A stretch of 64,000 nucleotides of DNA, from NCBI RefSeq assembly GCF_016919245.1, contig NZ_JAFEJA010000001.1:1984001-2048000 (forward strand). The letters run 5' to 3'. Source of the stretch: Streptomyces zhihengii (GTDB lineage Bacteria > Actinomycetota > Actinomycetes > Streptomycetales > Streptomycetaceae). The notes under the pieces are model-generated. The model searched no databases and was not told the DNA's origin. It worked only from the letters and a program-made list of their open reading frames with translations. The translations under genes were made by a program, and so were the position numbers. Of the stretch, positions 1-8,700 are shown piece after piece (positions within the stretch are counted from its first letter, which is position 1; the number at the start of each line of letters is the position of its first letter).

Positions 1-762
1 GAGGCGGACGAGTTCGAGCCGCTCCATGGCCTGCCGGGTGAGTCCCCAGCGGCGGGAGAGGTAGCGGCTGGTGATCAGCTTCTGCTCGGGGTGGTCGGCG
101 AGCCAGCCCTCCCCGGCGCGCAGCAGCTTGTCGACCTCGTCGGTGGCCACCCAGTAGTGCTTGGCGTCGTCCATGACGGGCAGCAGGACGTAGAGCTGGC
201 GCAGGGCGTCGGCGAGGCGGAGCTCCCCCTCCAGCACGAGCCGCACGTAGCGGGAGTCGCCCCAGGCGGGGAACTGCTCGTCCAGGGCGATCGGTTCGGC
301 CTCCACGGACGTCCAGCCGAGCGGGGCGAACAGGGCGCGGACCAGCTCGACGCCGCCGCGGGCGGCGACGGCGGGCACCTCGACGCGCAGCGGCAGCGGT
401 TCACCGGCGCGGCCGGGCAGGGCGGCGCAGACACCGCGCAGGGCGCTCTTGAAGACCGTGCTCATGGCGACGGACAGCAGGGACGAGGCCGCGTACGGGC
501 GGTCGTTGACGTATTGCGCGAGGGCGGCGTCGGGCGCTCCGCCGCGGCCCTTGCCCTTGCCGCGGCGCACCAGCGCCACCGGATCGACCTCCAGCAGCAG
601 CGCGGCGGTGCACCGCTCGGCGGACGCCTCGGGGTAGAAGACGTGGGCCGTGCCGTGCGCGGTGGAGAACGCCTGCACCTTCTCGGGATGCTTGTGCAGC
701 AGGAAGCCGAGGTCGGTGGCGGGGCGCTCAGGGGTACCGGTGGTACTGATCGTCAGGAACAC
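1..762 (-). CDS. hen1: Hen1 RNA 3'-terminal 2'-O-methyltransferase (N-terminal part)
   Basis: Bacterial Hen1 methylates the 2'-OH of the terminal ribose at an RNA break before ligation, working with the repair enzyme Pnkp. Only the first 254 codons are in the window; the gene runs off the left edge, so the catalytic methyltransferase domain is not visible. The reading frame opens at a GTG (760-762) with FLTISTTGTPERPATDLGF, followed by LLHKHPEKVQ, HVFYPEA and YVNDRPYAASS, the style of the N-terminal Hen1_L domain. The GTG start explains why simple ATG-based ORF calling misses it. Pnkp would be expected just outside the window to the left; that is inference. Identification rests on recalled family sequence and is fairly firm. 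Confidence 0.85.
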   Translation of the reverse strand, partial: MFLTISTTGTPERPATDLGFLLHKHPEKVQAFSTAHGTAHVFYPEASAERCTAALLLEVDPVALVRRGKGKGRGGAPDAALAQYVNDRPYAASSLLSVAMSTVFKSALRGVCAALPGRAGEPLPLRVEVPAVAARGGVELVRALFAPLGWTSVEAEPIALDEQFPAWGDSRYVRLVLEGELRLADALRQLYVLLPVMDDAKHYWVATDEVDKLLRAGEGWLADHPEQKLITSRYLSRRWGLTRQAMERLELVRL

Positions 763-988
763 CCGTCCGAGTATCGTCGGGCCCGGCCGCCGCGAACAGC
801 GGTTTTCGCCGCGCCCCGGCAGCCGTGTCGCGCGTGTCGCCACCGCGCGCGGGCCCGGCACCGGGCCGCCGCCGCCTCACGGCCGGGTGCCTGTCCCGGT
901 CGCGGCCGCTTCACGTTCCTGCGTCCGCGCCAGGGGGCGCGGCCCCGGCACCGATCCCCCTCACGCCCCGGCACCGGCCCACGACGTG

Positions 989-1900
989 TCACGGCCGGGG
1001 GCTGCCGAGCGCGGCCGCCAGCGCCGCGATGTCCGCGGGGCCGACGCGGCAGCAGCCGCCCAGCAGGCGGGCACCCGCGGCCCGCCACTCCCGCGCGCCG
1101 TCCGGGGCGTACGTCACGGCTCCCGTCCACCGGTGCGCGGCCGGGTCCCACCGCTCGCCGCTGTTGGGGTACACGACGGCCGGTCTGCCGGTCGTGCGGA
1201 CGGCGAGCCGGGCCGCGGCCGCCGCCTCGCGCGGGTCGCAGCAGTTGACCCCGACGGCGACGACGTCGTCCCGGCCGGCGACGAGGGCGAAGGCCCGGGC
1301 CAGGTCCTGTCCGGCGCGGGTCCGGCCGCCCGCCACGGTGTACGAGAGCCAGAGCGGCACCCCGCAGCCCTCGGTCGCCGCGAGCAGCGCGCGGGCCTCG
1401 TCGGTGTCGGGCACGGTCTCCAGCGCCAGCACGTCGGGCCGGGCCGCGGCGAGCGCCTCGACGCGGGGGCGGTGGAAGCGCTCCAGCTCCCCCGCCGCCA
1501 GCCCGTAGGCGCCGCGGTACTCGCTGCCGTCGGCGAGGTGGGCGCCGTACGGCCCGACGGAGGCGGCGACCCACACCTCCCGGGGCGCCGCGTCGGCGGC
1601 GCGGCGCGCGAGCTCCACGCTGCGGGCGAGCAGTGCCGCCGCCTCGGCCGGTCCCGCGCCCCGGCGGGCGAAGCCCTCGAAGGTGGCCTGGTAGCTCGCC
1701 GTGATCAGGACCTCGGCCCCCGCCCGGGCGTAGGCGGTGTGGGCCGCCTCGATCTGCCCCGGGTCGTCGGCGAGCAGGCGGGCCGACCAGAGGTCGTCGG
1801 ACAGGTCCTGGCCCTGTGCCTCCAACTGGTTGGAGAGGCCGCCGTCGAGGACGAGGGCGCGCTCGGCCAGGGCGTCGGCGAGGGGACGGGACGGGCGCAC
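989..1900 (-). CDS. mmuM: homocysteine S-methyltransferase
   Basis: Cytosolic zinc-dependent enzyme of 303 aa that transfers a methyl group, typically from S-methylmethionine or SAM, to homocysteine to give methionine. The fold start is clear in LVLDGGLSNQLEAQG. The zinc ligands are visible as GVNCCDP (about residue 220) and the C-terminal GGCCRVGP pair. ALETVPDTDEA and YPNSGERWD are also typical of the family. The start chosen is the GTG at 1898-1900, which gives VRPSRPLADALAERALVLDGG; a longer open frame upstream overlaps the next gene and lacks family similarity. It lies 65 bp after the LLM oxidoreductase gene on the same strand and may be co-transcribed with it. Confidence 0.9.
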   Translation of the reverse strand: MRPSRPLADALAERALVLDGGLSNQLEAQGQDLSDDLWSARLLADDPGQIEAAHTAYARAGAEVLITASYQATFEGFARRGAGPAEAAALLARSVELARRAADAAPREVWVAASVGPYGAHLADGSEYRGAYGLAAGELERFHRPRVEALAAARPDVLALETVPDTDEARALLAATEGCGVPLWLSYTVAGGRTRAGQDLARAFALVAGRDDVVAVGVNCCDPREAAAAARLAVRTTGRPAVVYPNSGERWDPAAHRWTGAVTYAPDGAREWRAAGARLLGGCCRVGPADIAALAAALGSPRP

Positions 1901-1965
1901 GCCTGCCTCCGGGGGTCGGGGCCGCACGGGGCGCGGGCGGGTGTCCGCGCCCCGGCGGCGGGGGG

Positions 1966-2889
1966 TCAGGAGAGCTGGGACTGGACCTGGGAGGAGATCA
2001 GCTCCAGGTGGTCGAGGTCGTCGAGGTCGAGGACCTGGAGGTAGATCCGCGAGGCGCCCGTCGCCGCGTAGCGGCCGATCTTGTCCACGACCTCCGCGGG
2101 GGAGCCGGCGAGGCCGTTCGCCCGGAGCTCGTCGGCCTCGCGGCCGATCGCCGCGGCACGGCGGGCGACCTCGGCGTCGTCCTTGCCGACGCAGACCACC
2201 AGGGCGTTGGAGTAGACGAGGTCGCCCGGGTCGCGGCCGGCCTCGCGGGCGGCGTCCCGCACCCGTCCGAACTGCCGCTCGGTGTCCTCGACCGAGGCGA
2301 AGGGCAGGTTGAACTCGTCCGCGTAGCGCGCGGCCAGACGCGGGGTGCGGACGGCTCCGTGGCCGCCGATCAGCACGGGGATCCTCGGCTGCACGGGCTT
2401 CGGCAGCGCGGGTGAGTCGGTGAGCCGGTAGTGGGTGCCCTCGTAGGTGAACCTCTTGCCCGTCTCGGTGGACCACAGGCCGGTGACGATGGCCAGTTGC
2501 TCCTCCAGCCTGGCGAACTTCTCCTTGGGGAAGGGGATGCCGTAGGCGCGGTGCTCCTCCTCGAACCAGCCCGCTCCGAGGCCGAGTTCGATACGGCCGC
2601 CGGACATCTGGTCGACCTGGGCCACCTGGATGGCGAGGACGCCGGGCAGACGGAAGGTGCCGGCGGTCATCAGGGTGCCGAGGCGGATCCTGCTGGTCTC
2701 ACGGGCCAGTCCGGCCAGGGTGATCCAGGCGTCGGTGGGGCCGGGCAGCCCGTCGGCGGAGCCCATGCTCAGGTAGTGGTCGGAACGGAAGAAGGCGTCG
2801 AAGCCGAGGTCCTCGGTGGCCTTGGCGACGGTGAGAAGGGTGTCGTAGTCGGCCCCCTGCTGGGGCTCGGTGAAGATGCGAAGATCCAT
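1966..2889 (-). CDS. LLM class F420-dependent oxidoreductase
   Basis: Luciferase-like monooxygenase-fold protein (307 aa), most like the actinobacterial F420-dependent TIM-barrel reductases. Evidence is the N-terminus MDLRIFTEPQQGADYDTL, the segment DLGFDAFFRSDHY, the cofactor-side segment VDQMSGGRIELGLGAGWFEEEHRAYGIPFP and the IPVLIGGHGAVRTPRLAARYADEFN motif. Substrate cannot be told from sequence. The ATG at 2887-2889 was preferred to the in-frame GTG at 2902-2904 because MDLRIF is the usual N-terminus and an AGGA stretch precedes it. It is 37 bp downstream of the small conserved gene ending at 2927 on the same strand. Confidence 0.9.
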   Translation of the reverse strand: MDLRIFTEPQQGADYDTLLTVAKATEDLGFDAFFRSDHYLSMGSADGLPGPTDAWITLAGLARETSRIRLGTLMTAGTFRLPGVLAIQVAQVDQMSGGRIELGLGAGWFEEEHRAYGIPFPKEKFARLEEQLAIVTGLWSTETGKRFTYEGTHYRLTDSPALPKPVQPRIPVLIGGHGAVRTPRLAARYADEFNLPFASVEDTERQFGRVRDAAREAGRDPGDLVYSNALVVCVGKDDAEVARRAAAIGREADELRANGLAGSPAEVVDKIGRYAATGASRIYLQVLDLDDLDHLELISSQVQSQLS

Positions 2890-2926
2890 GCTTCCATCCT
2901 GCACCGTGGCCGGTGCGCCCGGCCGG

Positions 2927-3424
2927 TCACGCGGGGCCCGCGCGTCCCCGGACGGTCTCGGGAGGACGTTCGCGCTCCCGCTCGGCGAGACGGCGCAGCA
3001 TGGCGCGGACCCGGTCGCTGGCTTCGTCGGCCGCGTCGATCGTCTCGATGCACTGCCAGTAGAGACCTTCGTCGTCGGTCGCGCAGGCGACCTGCACCAG
3101 CGCGATGCCGACGTCCCCCAGCAGCCCGAGCAACGCGGTCAACACCGCTTCGGGGCGGGCCACTTCGGTGAGCTGCACGGCCCGGGGGCCGCCGCCGCGG
3201 ACGGCCGGGTGGTCGGGGAGCCCCGCTCCGCCGCCGCCCGTCTCGCTGAGCGCCGTGGCCTCGCCCCGCAGATCGGGAGGGCCGCCGAGGGCGATCCTGC
3301 CGCCGATGGCCTGCGCGAGCGCCTGGATCTGCCAGGCCTCCGCCACCACCCGCGCGACCTCTGTGCCCTCCTCGCTCTGCCGCAGTGCCTGCCCGCTGAT
3401 CTCGATGAGCCGTAACGCGTCCAT
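2927..3424 (-). CDS. conserved hypothetical protein (DUF6099-like)
   Basis: Protein of 165 aa that I associate, from memory and with modest confidence, with the Streptomyces DUF6099 family. It has an N-terminal helix-rich part (MDALRLIEISGQALRQSEEG, AEAWQIQALAQAIGG), a low-complexity middle rich in Gly and Pro, and a helical C-terminal half (VARPEAVLTALLGLLGDVG, LYWQCIETIDAADEASDR). No membrane segment, signal peptide or catalytic motif is visible. The ATG at 3422-3424 is preceded by a GGGGG stretch at good distance; an alternative ATG lies at 3464-3466 without a ribosome site. No function can be assigned. The upstream gap carries two DnaA-box-like sequences. Confidence 0.65.
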   Translation of the reverse strand: MDALRLIEISGQALRQSEEGTEVARVVAEAWQIQALAQAIGGRIALGGPPDLRGEATALSETGGGGAGLPDHPAVRGGGPRAVQLTEVARPEAVLTALLGLLGDVGIALVQVACATDDEGLYWQCIETIDAADEASDRVRAMLRRLAERERERPPETVRGRAGPA

Positions 3425-3516
3425 GCCGAGCCCCCGTTCGTACGATGTACTGCCCACACTGTTCATTACCCAGAGTGAAGGTCATCGACCAGAAAAGCCA
3501 GGGGAATTCGGAAATC

Positions 3517-3543
3517 TGTGGACACCAAGGCCGTTGTGGATAA
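3517..3543. promoter_or_regulatory. pair of DnaA-box-like sequences
   Basis: TGTGGATAA at 3535-3543 is the exact reverse complement of the classical DnaA box TTATCCACA, and TGTGGACAC at 3517-3525 is a near match in the same orientation, 18 bp away. They lie in the AT-richer gap between the MazG gene end and the small conserved gene. No dnaA or dnaN neighbours exist, so this is not oriC; a DnaA titration or regulatory site is a possibility only. Confidence 0.4.
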
Positions 3544-3589
3544 CTCGATGACTCCGAAGAGTGACAATCAGGTGTACGCAGTCCCGTGA

Positions 3590-3922
3590 TCAGGGTGCCG
3601 GGAACCGCTGTTCGTTGCGTTCGATCTTGTCCCTGAGCGCCGCCAGCACATCCACCCCCAGCACCTCGCAGAACTGGAGCAGATAGGCCAGGACGTCGGC
3701 CGCCTCGTCCCTGACCCGGTGGGCGGTGCCGGCGTCCGCCATCACCGCGGCCGACTCCTCGGGCGTCAGCCACTGGAAGATCTCGACCAGTTCGGCGGCC
3801 TCCACGCTGAGCGCCGCGGCCAGGTTCTTGGGCGTGTGGTACGGCTCCCAGCCGCGCACCGCCGCGAAGTCGGCCAGCCTGCGCTGGAGTGCCGCCACAT
3901 CGAGTCCGTCGTCTCTCGTCAC
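3590..3922 (-). CDS. MazG-like nucleotide pyrophosphohydrolase
   Basis: Small all-alpha NTP pyrophosphohydrolase (110 aa) that would hydrolyse (d)NTPs to monophosphate and pyrophosphate in house-cleaning of the nucleotide pool. The magnesium-binding EXXE...EXXD pattern is visible as EAAELVEIFQW (about residues 41-51) and RDEAADVLAYLLQF (about 71-84), together with YHTPKNLAAALSVEAAE. The GTG start at 3920-3922 overlaps the TGA of the upstream ATPase gene as GTGA, so translation is probably coupled. Length fits the short single-domain MazG-like family rather than full MazG. Confidence 0.88.
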   Translation of the reverse strand: MTRDDGLDVAALQRRLADFAAVRGWEPYHTPKNLAAALSVEAAELVEIFQWLTPEESAAVMADAGTAHRVRDEAADVLAYLLQFCEVLGVDVLAALRDKIERNEQRFPAP

Positions 3923-5109
3923 CGCACCAGGTCTACCACCGACACCCCCGCGACGGAGCGGGCCCAGGACGCGTCGGAGACCGCGCCGACCAGCCGGATG
4001 TGGCCGCGGGCGCACATCTCCACCGCCAGCAGGGCCAGTTCGCGGGTCTGGGCCGGGTGCAGGCAGCGGTCGAAGCCGTCCGCGACGACGGTGAGCGACT
4101 GGTACGCGTCGGGCACCTCGGCGACCTGGTCGACGGCCAGCACCCCGGGGCCGGTCAGCAGCACCAGCGCGAGCGCCAGATAGCGCAGCTCCCCCTCGCC
4201 GAGGCGGCCGACGGGGGTGGGGACGGCGGTGGCCCCGCGGCCGAGGAGCGCGCGGACCGCGCCGTCCGGGGCCTGCTCGACGCGGACGTCCGCGACGTCG
4301 CCCGCGCACCCGGCACGGGCCGCCGCCGTCAGCCGGGCGTGGCGCCGGGCGCACTCGCTGCGGGTCCGGTGGAGCACCTCGGCCAGGTTGTCGCAGCCGC
4401 GCCGGAGCCGGCCGCTGCCGGCGGGCACCGGCGCCCGCATCCGCTCGGGCCGGGGGTCGCAGGCGAACGCCGAACGCAGCGCCATCACCACCTGCTCGGC
4501 CGCCGCGAGGACGCGTAACTGCGCGGCGGTGCGGCCGGCGACGTGCAGCGGCAGCAGCGGGGTGCCGAGCCGGTCGTCCGGCAGCGCGGCCCGGGTGACC
4601 CGGTCGGCGCCGGAGGTGTGCCAGGCCGCCTCGACCGTGCGGCGGCGCGGTTCGCGCAGGGCGGTGGCGAGGACGACGTCGCCGTCGCAGGTCAGCCGCT
4701 CCCCGACGATCCGCAGGTCGGGCTCGGCCTGCACGGCGAGGTCGAGCCGGACCTCGCCGGCCGGGCCGCGCACCGTGCAGCCGATGCGGAAGCCGCGCCG
4801 CCCCTGCCGGTCGGGCTTCGCCCACTCCGGAACGCAGCCGCCGGGATCGGGGAAGGCGTGGACGAGGCCCCGGCCGGCGGCGAGCCGGGCCAGGGCCTCG
4901 TACGCCTGGAGGGCGCTCGACTTGCCGCTGCCGCTCGCCCCGGCGAACAGGGTGAGCGGGGCGATCGGGAGCACCGCCCCGCGGTGCGACTTGAAGGCGG
5001 ACAGGCGCAGTTCGGTGACCGCGGGGCGGACGGCCGGTGCGGTGTGGGCGGCGGCCGGCGGCACGACGGCCGGTGCGGCGGCTGGTGCGGCGGAGGCGTG
5101 GGGATCCAT
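3919..5109 (-). CDS. AAA/SMC-type ATP-binding protein
   Basis: ATPase of 396 aa related to the AAA_15/AAA_21 (SMC/RecF-like) group. After an Ala/Pro-rich N-terminal tail, the core begins VTELRLSAFKSHRGAVLPIAPLTLF, directly followed by a clean Walker A, GASGSGKSS. Near the C-terminus LALVLLTGPGVLAVDQVAEVP is a possible Walker B in which the usual DE pair is replaced by DQ, so hydrolysis may be altered. No partner domain such as TOPRIM or HNH is visible. It is coupled to the MazG-like gene by a GTGA overlap. Start is uncertain: the ATG at 5107-5109 was taken; an in-frame GTG lies at 5134-5136, and neither has a good ribosome site. Confidence 0.75.
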   Translation of the reverse strand: MDPHASAAPAAAPAVVPPAAAHTAPAVRPAVTELRLSAFKSHRGAVLPIAPLTLFAGASGSGKSSALQAYEALARLAAGRGLVHAFPDPGGCVPEWAKPDRQGRRGFRIGCTVRGPAGEVRLDLAVQAEPDLRIVGERLTCDGDVVLATALREPRRRTVEAAWHTSGADRVTRAALPDDRLGTPLLPLHVAGRTAAQLRVLAAAEQVVMALRSAFACDPRPERMRAPVPAGSGRLRRGCDNLAEVLHRTRSECARRHARLTAAARAGCAGDVADVRVEQAPDGAVRALLGRGATAVPTPVGRLGEGELRYLALALVLLTGPGVLAVDQVAEVPDAYQSLTVVADGFDRCLHPAQTRELALLAVEMCARGHIRLVGAVSDASWARSVAGVSVVDLVR

Positions 5110-5167
5110 GGCCGGACCGTACGCACCAAGATCCACGCGGAACCGTTACAGCCCGCGGGCCTTCCTA

Positions 5168-5344
5168 CGAACGGGGTACGGGCAGGGCCGGGCGGAGCGT
5201 GCGAGCCCGGCGCGGCGCGGCCTGCGGAACGGCTACGGCCCCGGCCGGGCGGAGCCCGCGCGCCGGGCGCGGCGCGGCGGGGCCGGCGGAACGGCTACGG
5301 CCTGGGCCGCCCGGCGCGGCGCGGCCTACGGACCGTGTACGGCC
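5168..5344. repeat. degenerate tandem repeats beyond sepF
   Basis: Four imperfect units begin near 5168, 5225, 5287 and 5329. The two central ones share the exact 16-mer CGGAACGGCTACGGCC, and the outer ones are diverged versions (ACGAACGGGGTACGGG and CGGACCGTGTACGGCC). Each is followed or preceded by GGCGCGGCGCGG. The last unit overlaps the stop codon of sepF, so the array looks like a duplicated 3' end. No ORF with convincing codon use spans it. Confidence 0.6.
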
Positions 5345-5724
5345 GCGTCCGCGGCGCCCTCGACCTCGGTGCCGGCCGGGGTCAGCAGGAAGACGTTGCG
5401 GTCCACCCGGTGCATCCCGCTGCCGAGGCCGAAGACGACACCGCTGCTGAAGTCGAGGATGCGCTTGGCCACATCGGTGTCCGCGCTGCTGAGGTCGAGC
5501 AGGACCGGGGTGCGGTCGACGAGGTGGTCGGCGACCTCGCGGGCGTCGGCGAAGACCTGTACCCGCAGCACCACGAAACGGCGGTTGTCGGCGGGCGCGT
5601 ACCGCTCGGGGACGGTGCGGTGGTCCACCCGCGACGGCCACGCGTCGCGGCCGCGCAGCGGCACCACCTGGGCCAGGCCCTCCCACTGCTCGTCGGTGAC
5701 GTCGTACCTCTCGTACCTGCTCAT
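5326..5724 (-). CDS. SepF-like cell division protein
   Basis: SepF-family protein of 132 aa. SepF helps tether FtsZ to the membrane, and Streptomyces carry several paralogues. The SepF core is visible as RRFVVLRVQVFADAREVADHLVDRTPVLLDLSSADTDVAKRILDFSSGVVFGL (written here by key segments: VLLDLSS, AKRILDF, SGVVFGL), ending HRVDRNVFLLTPAGTEVE. It lacks the long N-terminal linker and clear membrane helix of main-chromosome SepF next to ftsZ, and no division gene is nearby, so it is a secondary paralogue. Start ATG at 5722-5724 has a GAGG ribosome site 8-9 nt upstream; an in-frame GTG at 5767-5769 would read into the terminator hairpin. Confidence 0.82.
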   Translation of the reverse strand: MSRYERYDVTDEQWEGLAQVVPLRGRDAWPSRVDHRTVPERYAPADNRRFVVLRVQVFADAREVADHLVDRTPVLLDLSSADTDVAKRILDFSSGVVFGLGSGMHRVDRNVFLLTPAGTEVEGAADAAVHGP

Positions 5725-5730
5725 GGGTCC

Positions 5731-5788
5731 ATCCTCGCGCCTCTCACCCGTTCGGCCCAACAGCGACACGGGTGAGAGGCACGAGGAT
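5731..5788 (-). terminator. stem-loop terminator after the pullulanase gene
   Basis: A perfect 13-bp inverted repeat (GCCTCTCACCCGT at 5739-5751 against 5768-5780) extends to about 21 bp with one mismatch (5731-5751/5768-5788) around a 16-nt loop. It lies between the pullulanase stop at 5799 and the sepF start at 5724, on the strand of both genes, and its outer arm ends a few bases from the sepF ribosome site. Confidence 0.8.
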
Positions 5789-5798
5789 CAGGAAACGG

Positions 5799-8700
5799 TC
5801 AGCCCCGCTCGAAGACGGCGACCGTACGGGCCGGAACGGTGAAGGTTCCGGAGTCCTTCGCGTAGGACGAGGACTTCACCACCGCGTCGGCGCCCGAACG
5901 CTGCGCCGGGTGGAGGGCGTAGCCCGTGCCGGCCAGCGCCGGCACCTTCTGGACCTGCTGCCCGGGGGTGGCGTTGAAGACCACGACGAGGTCGCCGAGG
6001 CGCATGGTGATCACGCCCGGGGTCTCCCCGGTGCCCGAGAGCGGGAAGGACAGCGCCTTCTGCACGTCCGCCGCGGTGAGCTGGGAGAACGCCTTCTCGG
6101 TGGTGCGGATGCGCAGCAGGTCGCGGTAGGAGGCCGAGGCCCCGTCGATCTGCGCGCAGCCCACGGTGAGCGACGGCGCCGTCAGCAGCGGCTTGGCGAA
6201 GCCCCACTTGGGCTCGTTGTCCGCGGCCGGCGGGAGGCCGCGGCCGAAGCCGTTGCCGCTGCGGCAGTCCCAGTGGATGGCGTTGTACCAGTCGCCGCTG
6301 TCGTACGAGTTACGGTCCAGCGACTTGGACCGCAGCAGGTCGGTGCCCGCCTGGGAGAGCGCGGGCCCCTGCGACAGCGCCGAGGTGGCCATGGCGAGCA
6401 CCTGCATCCTCGCCCGGTCCGCCGCGGAGGTGCCGGCGGGGAGCTTGAAGGCGAGCGCGTCGAACAGCGTCTCGTTGTCGTGGGCGTCCGCGTAGGCGAG
6501 CGCGTCACCGGGTGCCGCGGCGTATCCGGCCGGGGCGCCGTTGTAGTCGACCTCGGAGCCCTTGACCGTGCGGCCCGCGGTGTCCGTGAACGAGTAGGAC
6601 GCGAGGTTGCCGGAGAGGCCCACCTTGATCAGGTCCTGGTAGTGGAGGAGGCGGGCCCGCTGCTCGGCCTCGGTGCCGTTGTCCTTCGAGGTGTTGGGGT
6701 CGGTGAAGAGTCCGGAGGCGAAGCCCTGCACACCCGGGTCCTCGTCGAACGGGCCGCCGCCGCGCACCGCGTCACGGGCCCGGTCGGAGAAGGTCGCGAT
6801 GCCGGTGCCGGCCATGTTCTTCTGGGTGGCCTGGACGAAGCGGGCGTCGTCGGCGATCTCGCCGAAGTTCCAGCCCTCGCCGTAGAGCACGATCTTCTTC
6901 CCGTCGACGCCGTCGCGGGCGAGGGTGAGCCCGTCGAGCGCCTTGCGGACGGCGAGGATGTTCTCCTTGGGGTGGTGCCCCATCAGGTCGAAGCGGAAGC
7001 CGTCGACCTTGTAGTCGCGGGCCCAGGTGACGACCGAGTCCACGACGAGCTTGCCCATCATGGCGTTCTCGGGCGCGGTGTTGGCGCAGCAGGTGGAGGT
7101 GGCCACGGAGCCGTCGGCGAGGAGCCGCTGGTAGTAGCCGGGGACGATGCGGTCGAGGACCGACTTGTCCGACTGCCCGGCGGCCACGGTGTGGTTGTAG
7201 ACCACGTCCATGACGGTGCGCAGGCCGTCCTCGTTGAGCGCCTGCACCATCCGGCGGAACTCGACGGTGCGCCTGGTGCCGTCCGGGTCGGTGGCGTAGG
7301 AGCCCTCGGGCACGGTGTAGTGCAGCGGGTCGTAGCCCCAGTTGTACGCGTCCTTCGCGGCGGCCTTCGCGACGCACGCCTGCTGCTCCGCGGAGTCCGG
7401 GGCGTAGACGAGCAGGTCGCAGGCGGGCTGCTGCTGGTCGGCCTTCTTCTCGGGGATGGTGCCGATGTCGAAGGCGGGCAGCAGGTGCACGTAGGAGGTG
7501 CCGGCGCGGGCCAGTTCGCGCAGGTGCCGCGAGCCCTTGCTGTCCTTGTCCGCGAAGGCGAGGTAGGTGCCCTTGTCCTCGGCGGTGGGGTCGGCGATCG
7601 AGAAGTCGCGGATGTGCAGTTCCTGGATCTGCGCGTCCCGCAGCGGTACGGCGGCGGGCTTCTTCAGGCCCGACCAGCCCTTCGGGGCCAGCGACTTGTC
7701 CGTGAGGTCGACGACGACGCTCTTCTCGGAGTCGGCCGTCAGGGCGAGCGAGTAGGGGTCGGTGACCTTGTTGGTGACGATCTTCTGGACGCTCGGGGCC
7801 CAGACCGTGACGTGGTAGCGGTAGGTGTCGCCCTTCCAGCCCTTGGAGCCGCGGACGGACCAGACGCCGCTCGCGTCGTCGCGGCGCATCGCGACGTTCC
7901 GGCCGTCGATCTCCAGGGAGACCCGCTGGGCGGTGGGGGCCCAGACGCGCAGCGTGGGCACGCCCTTGCCGTCGAAGACGGCGCCGAGGTCGGCACGGGT
8001 CGCCTGCGCCGCGTACAGGTCGTCGAGGACGCCGGCGAGCTGGACGCCGGTGGCGGTGAGCGCCGCCCCGTTGGCCGCGTACTGGGCGGCGACGACCTGG
8101 CCCCGCAGCGCCTCCCGGACGCGGTCGCGGTCGCGGGCGTCGACGGACCAGGCCGTGTAGCCGGCCAGGTGCGGGAACTCCGCCTTCTGCGCGGCGGTCA
8201 GCTCGGTGGCGTTCAGGCGCAGCACCCGGTGGTCGCCGGTGAGGGCGCCGCCGTCGACCGCGACCGAACCGTCACGGGAGTAGAGGAGCGCGCTGGAGGC
8301 CGCGGCGGCGCTGCCGTTCCAGGCCACGGTGTTCCGGTCGATCCACACCGCCTGCGCCTTGGTCAGGTCGAGGGCGGCACTGCTGCCCTTGGGCTGCGGC
8401 AGCAGGTACTTCTGCTGTCCGCCGAGGAGCCACACCTCGTGGCCGTTCGCCTTGAGGTCGAGCGACTGGTCGGAGGGGAGGTCCTTCTCGTCGCCCTTGT
8501 GGAGGATGTAGCTGAGCGAGGTCGCTCCGGCGGCCAGCGGCACCTCGTAGACCGCGCCGTAGGCGTCCGTGCGGACGGGCTCCAGCGGCTTGCTCCAGTC
8601 GGTGGGCTCGGCCGCGCCGGTCCAGGTGTGCAGGCCCCAGCCCGTGTGGTCGCCGTCGGCGCGCTGGTAGTGCAGCACCGCCTTCGAGGTGTCCTGGGGC

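Noticed and set aside
3517..3543. Replication origin
   Set aside because: Only two DnaA-like boxes and no dnaA, dnaN or box cluster.
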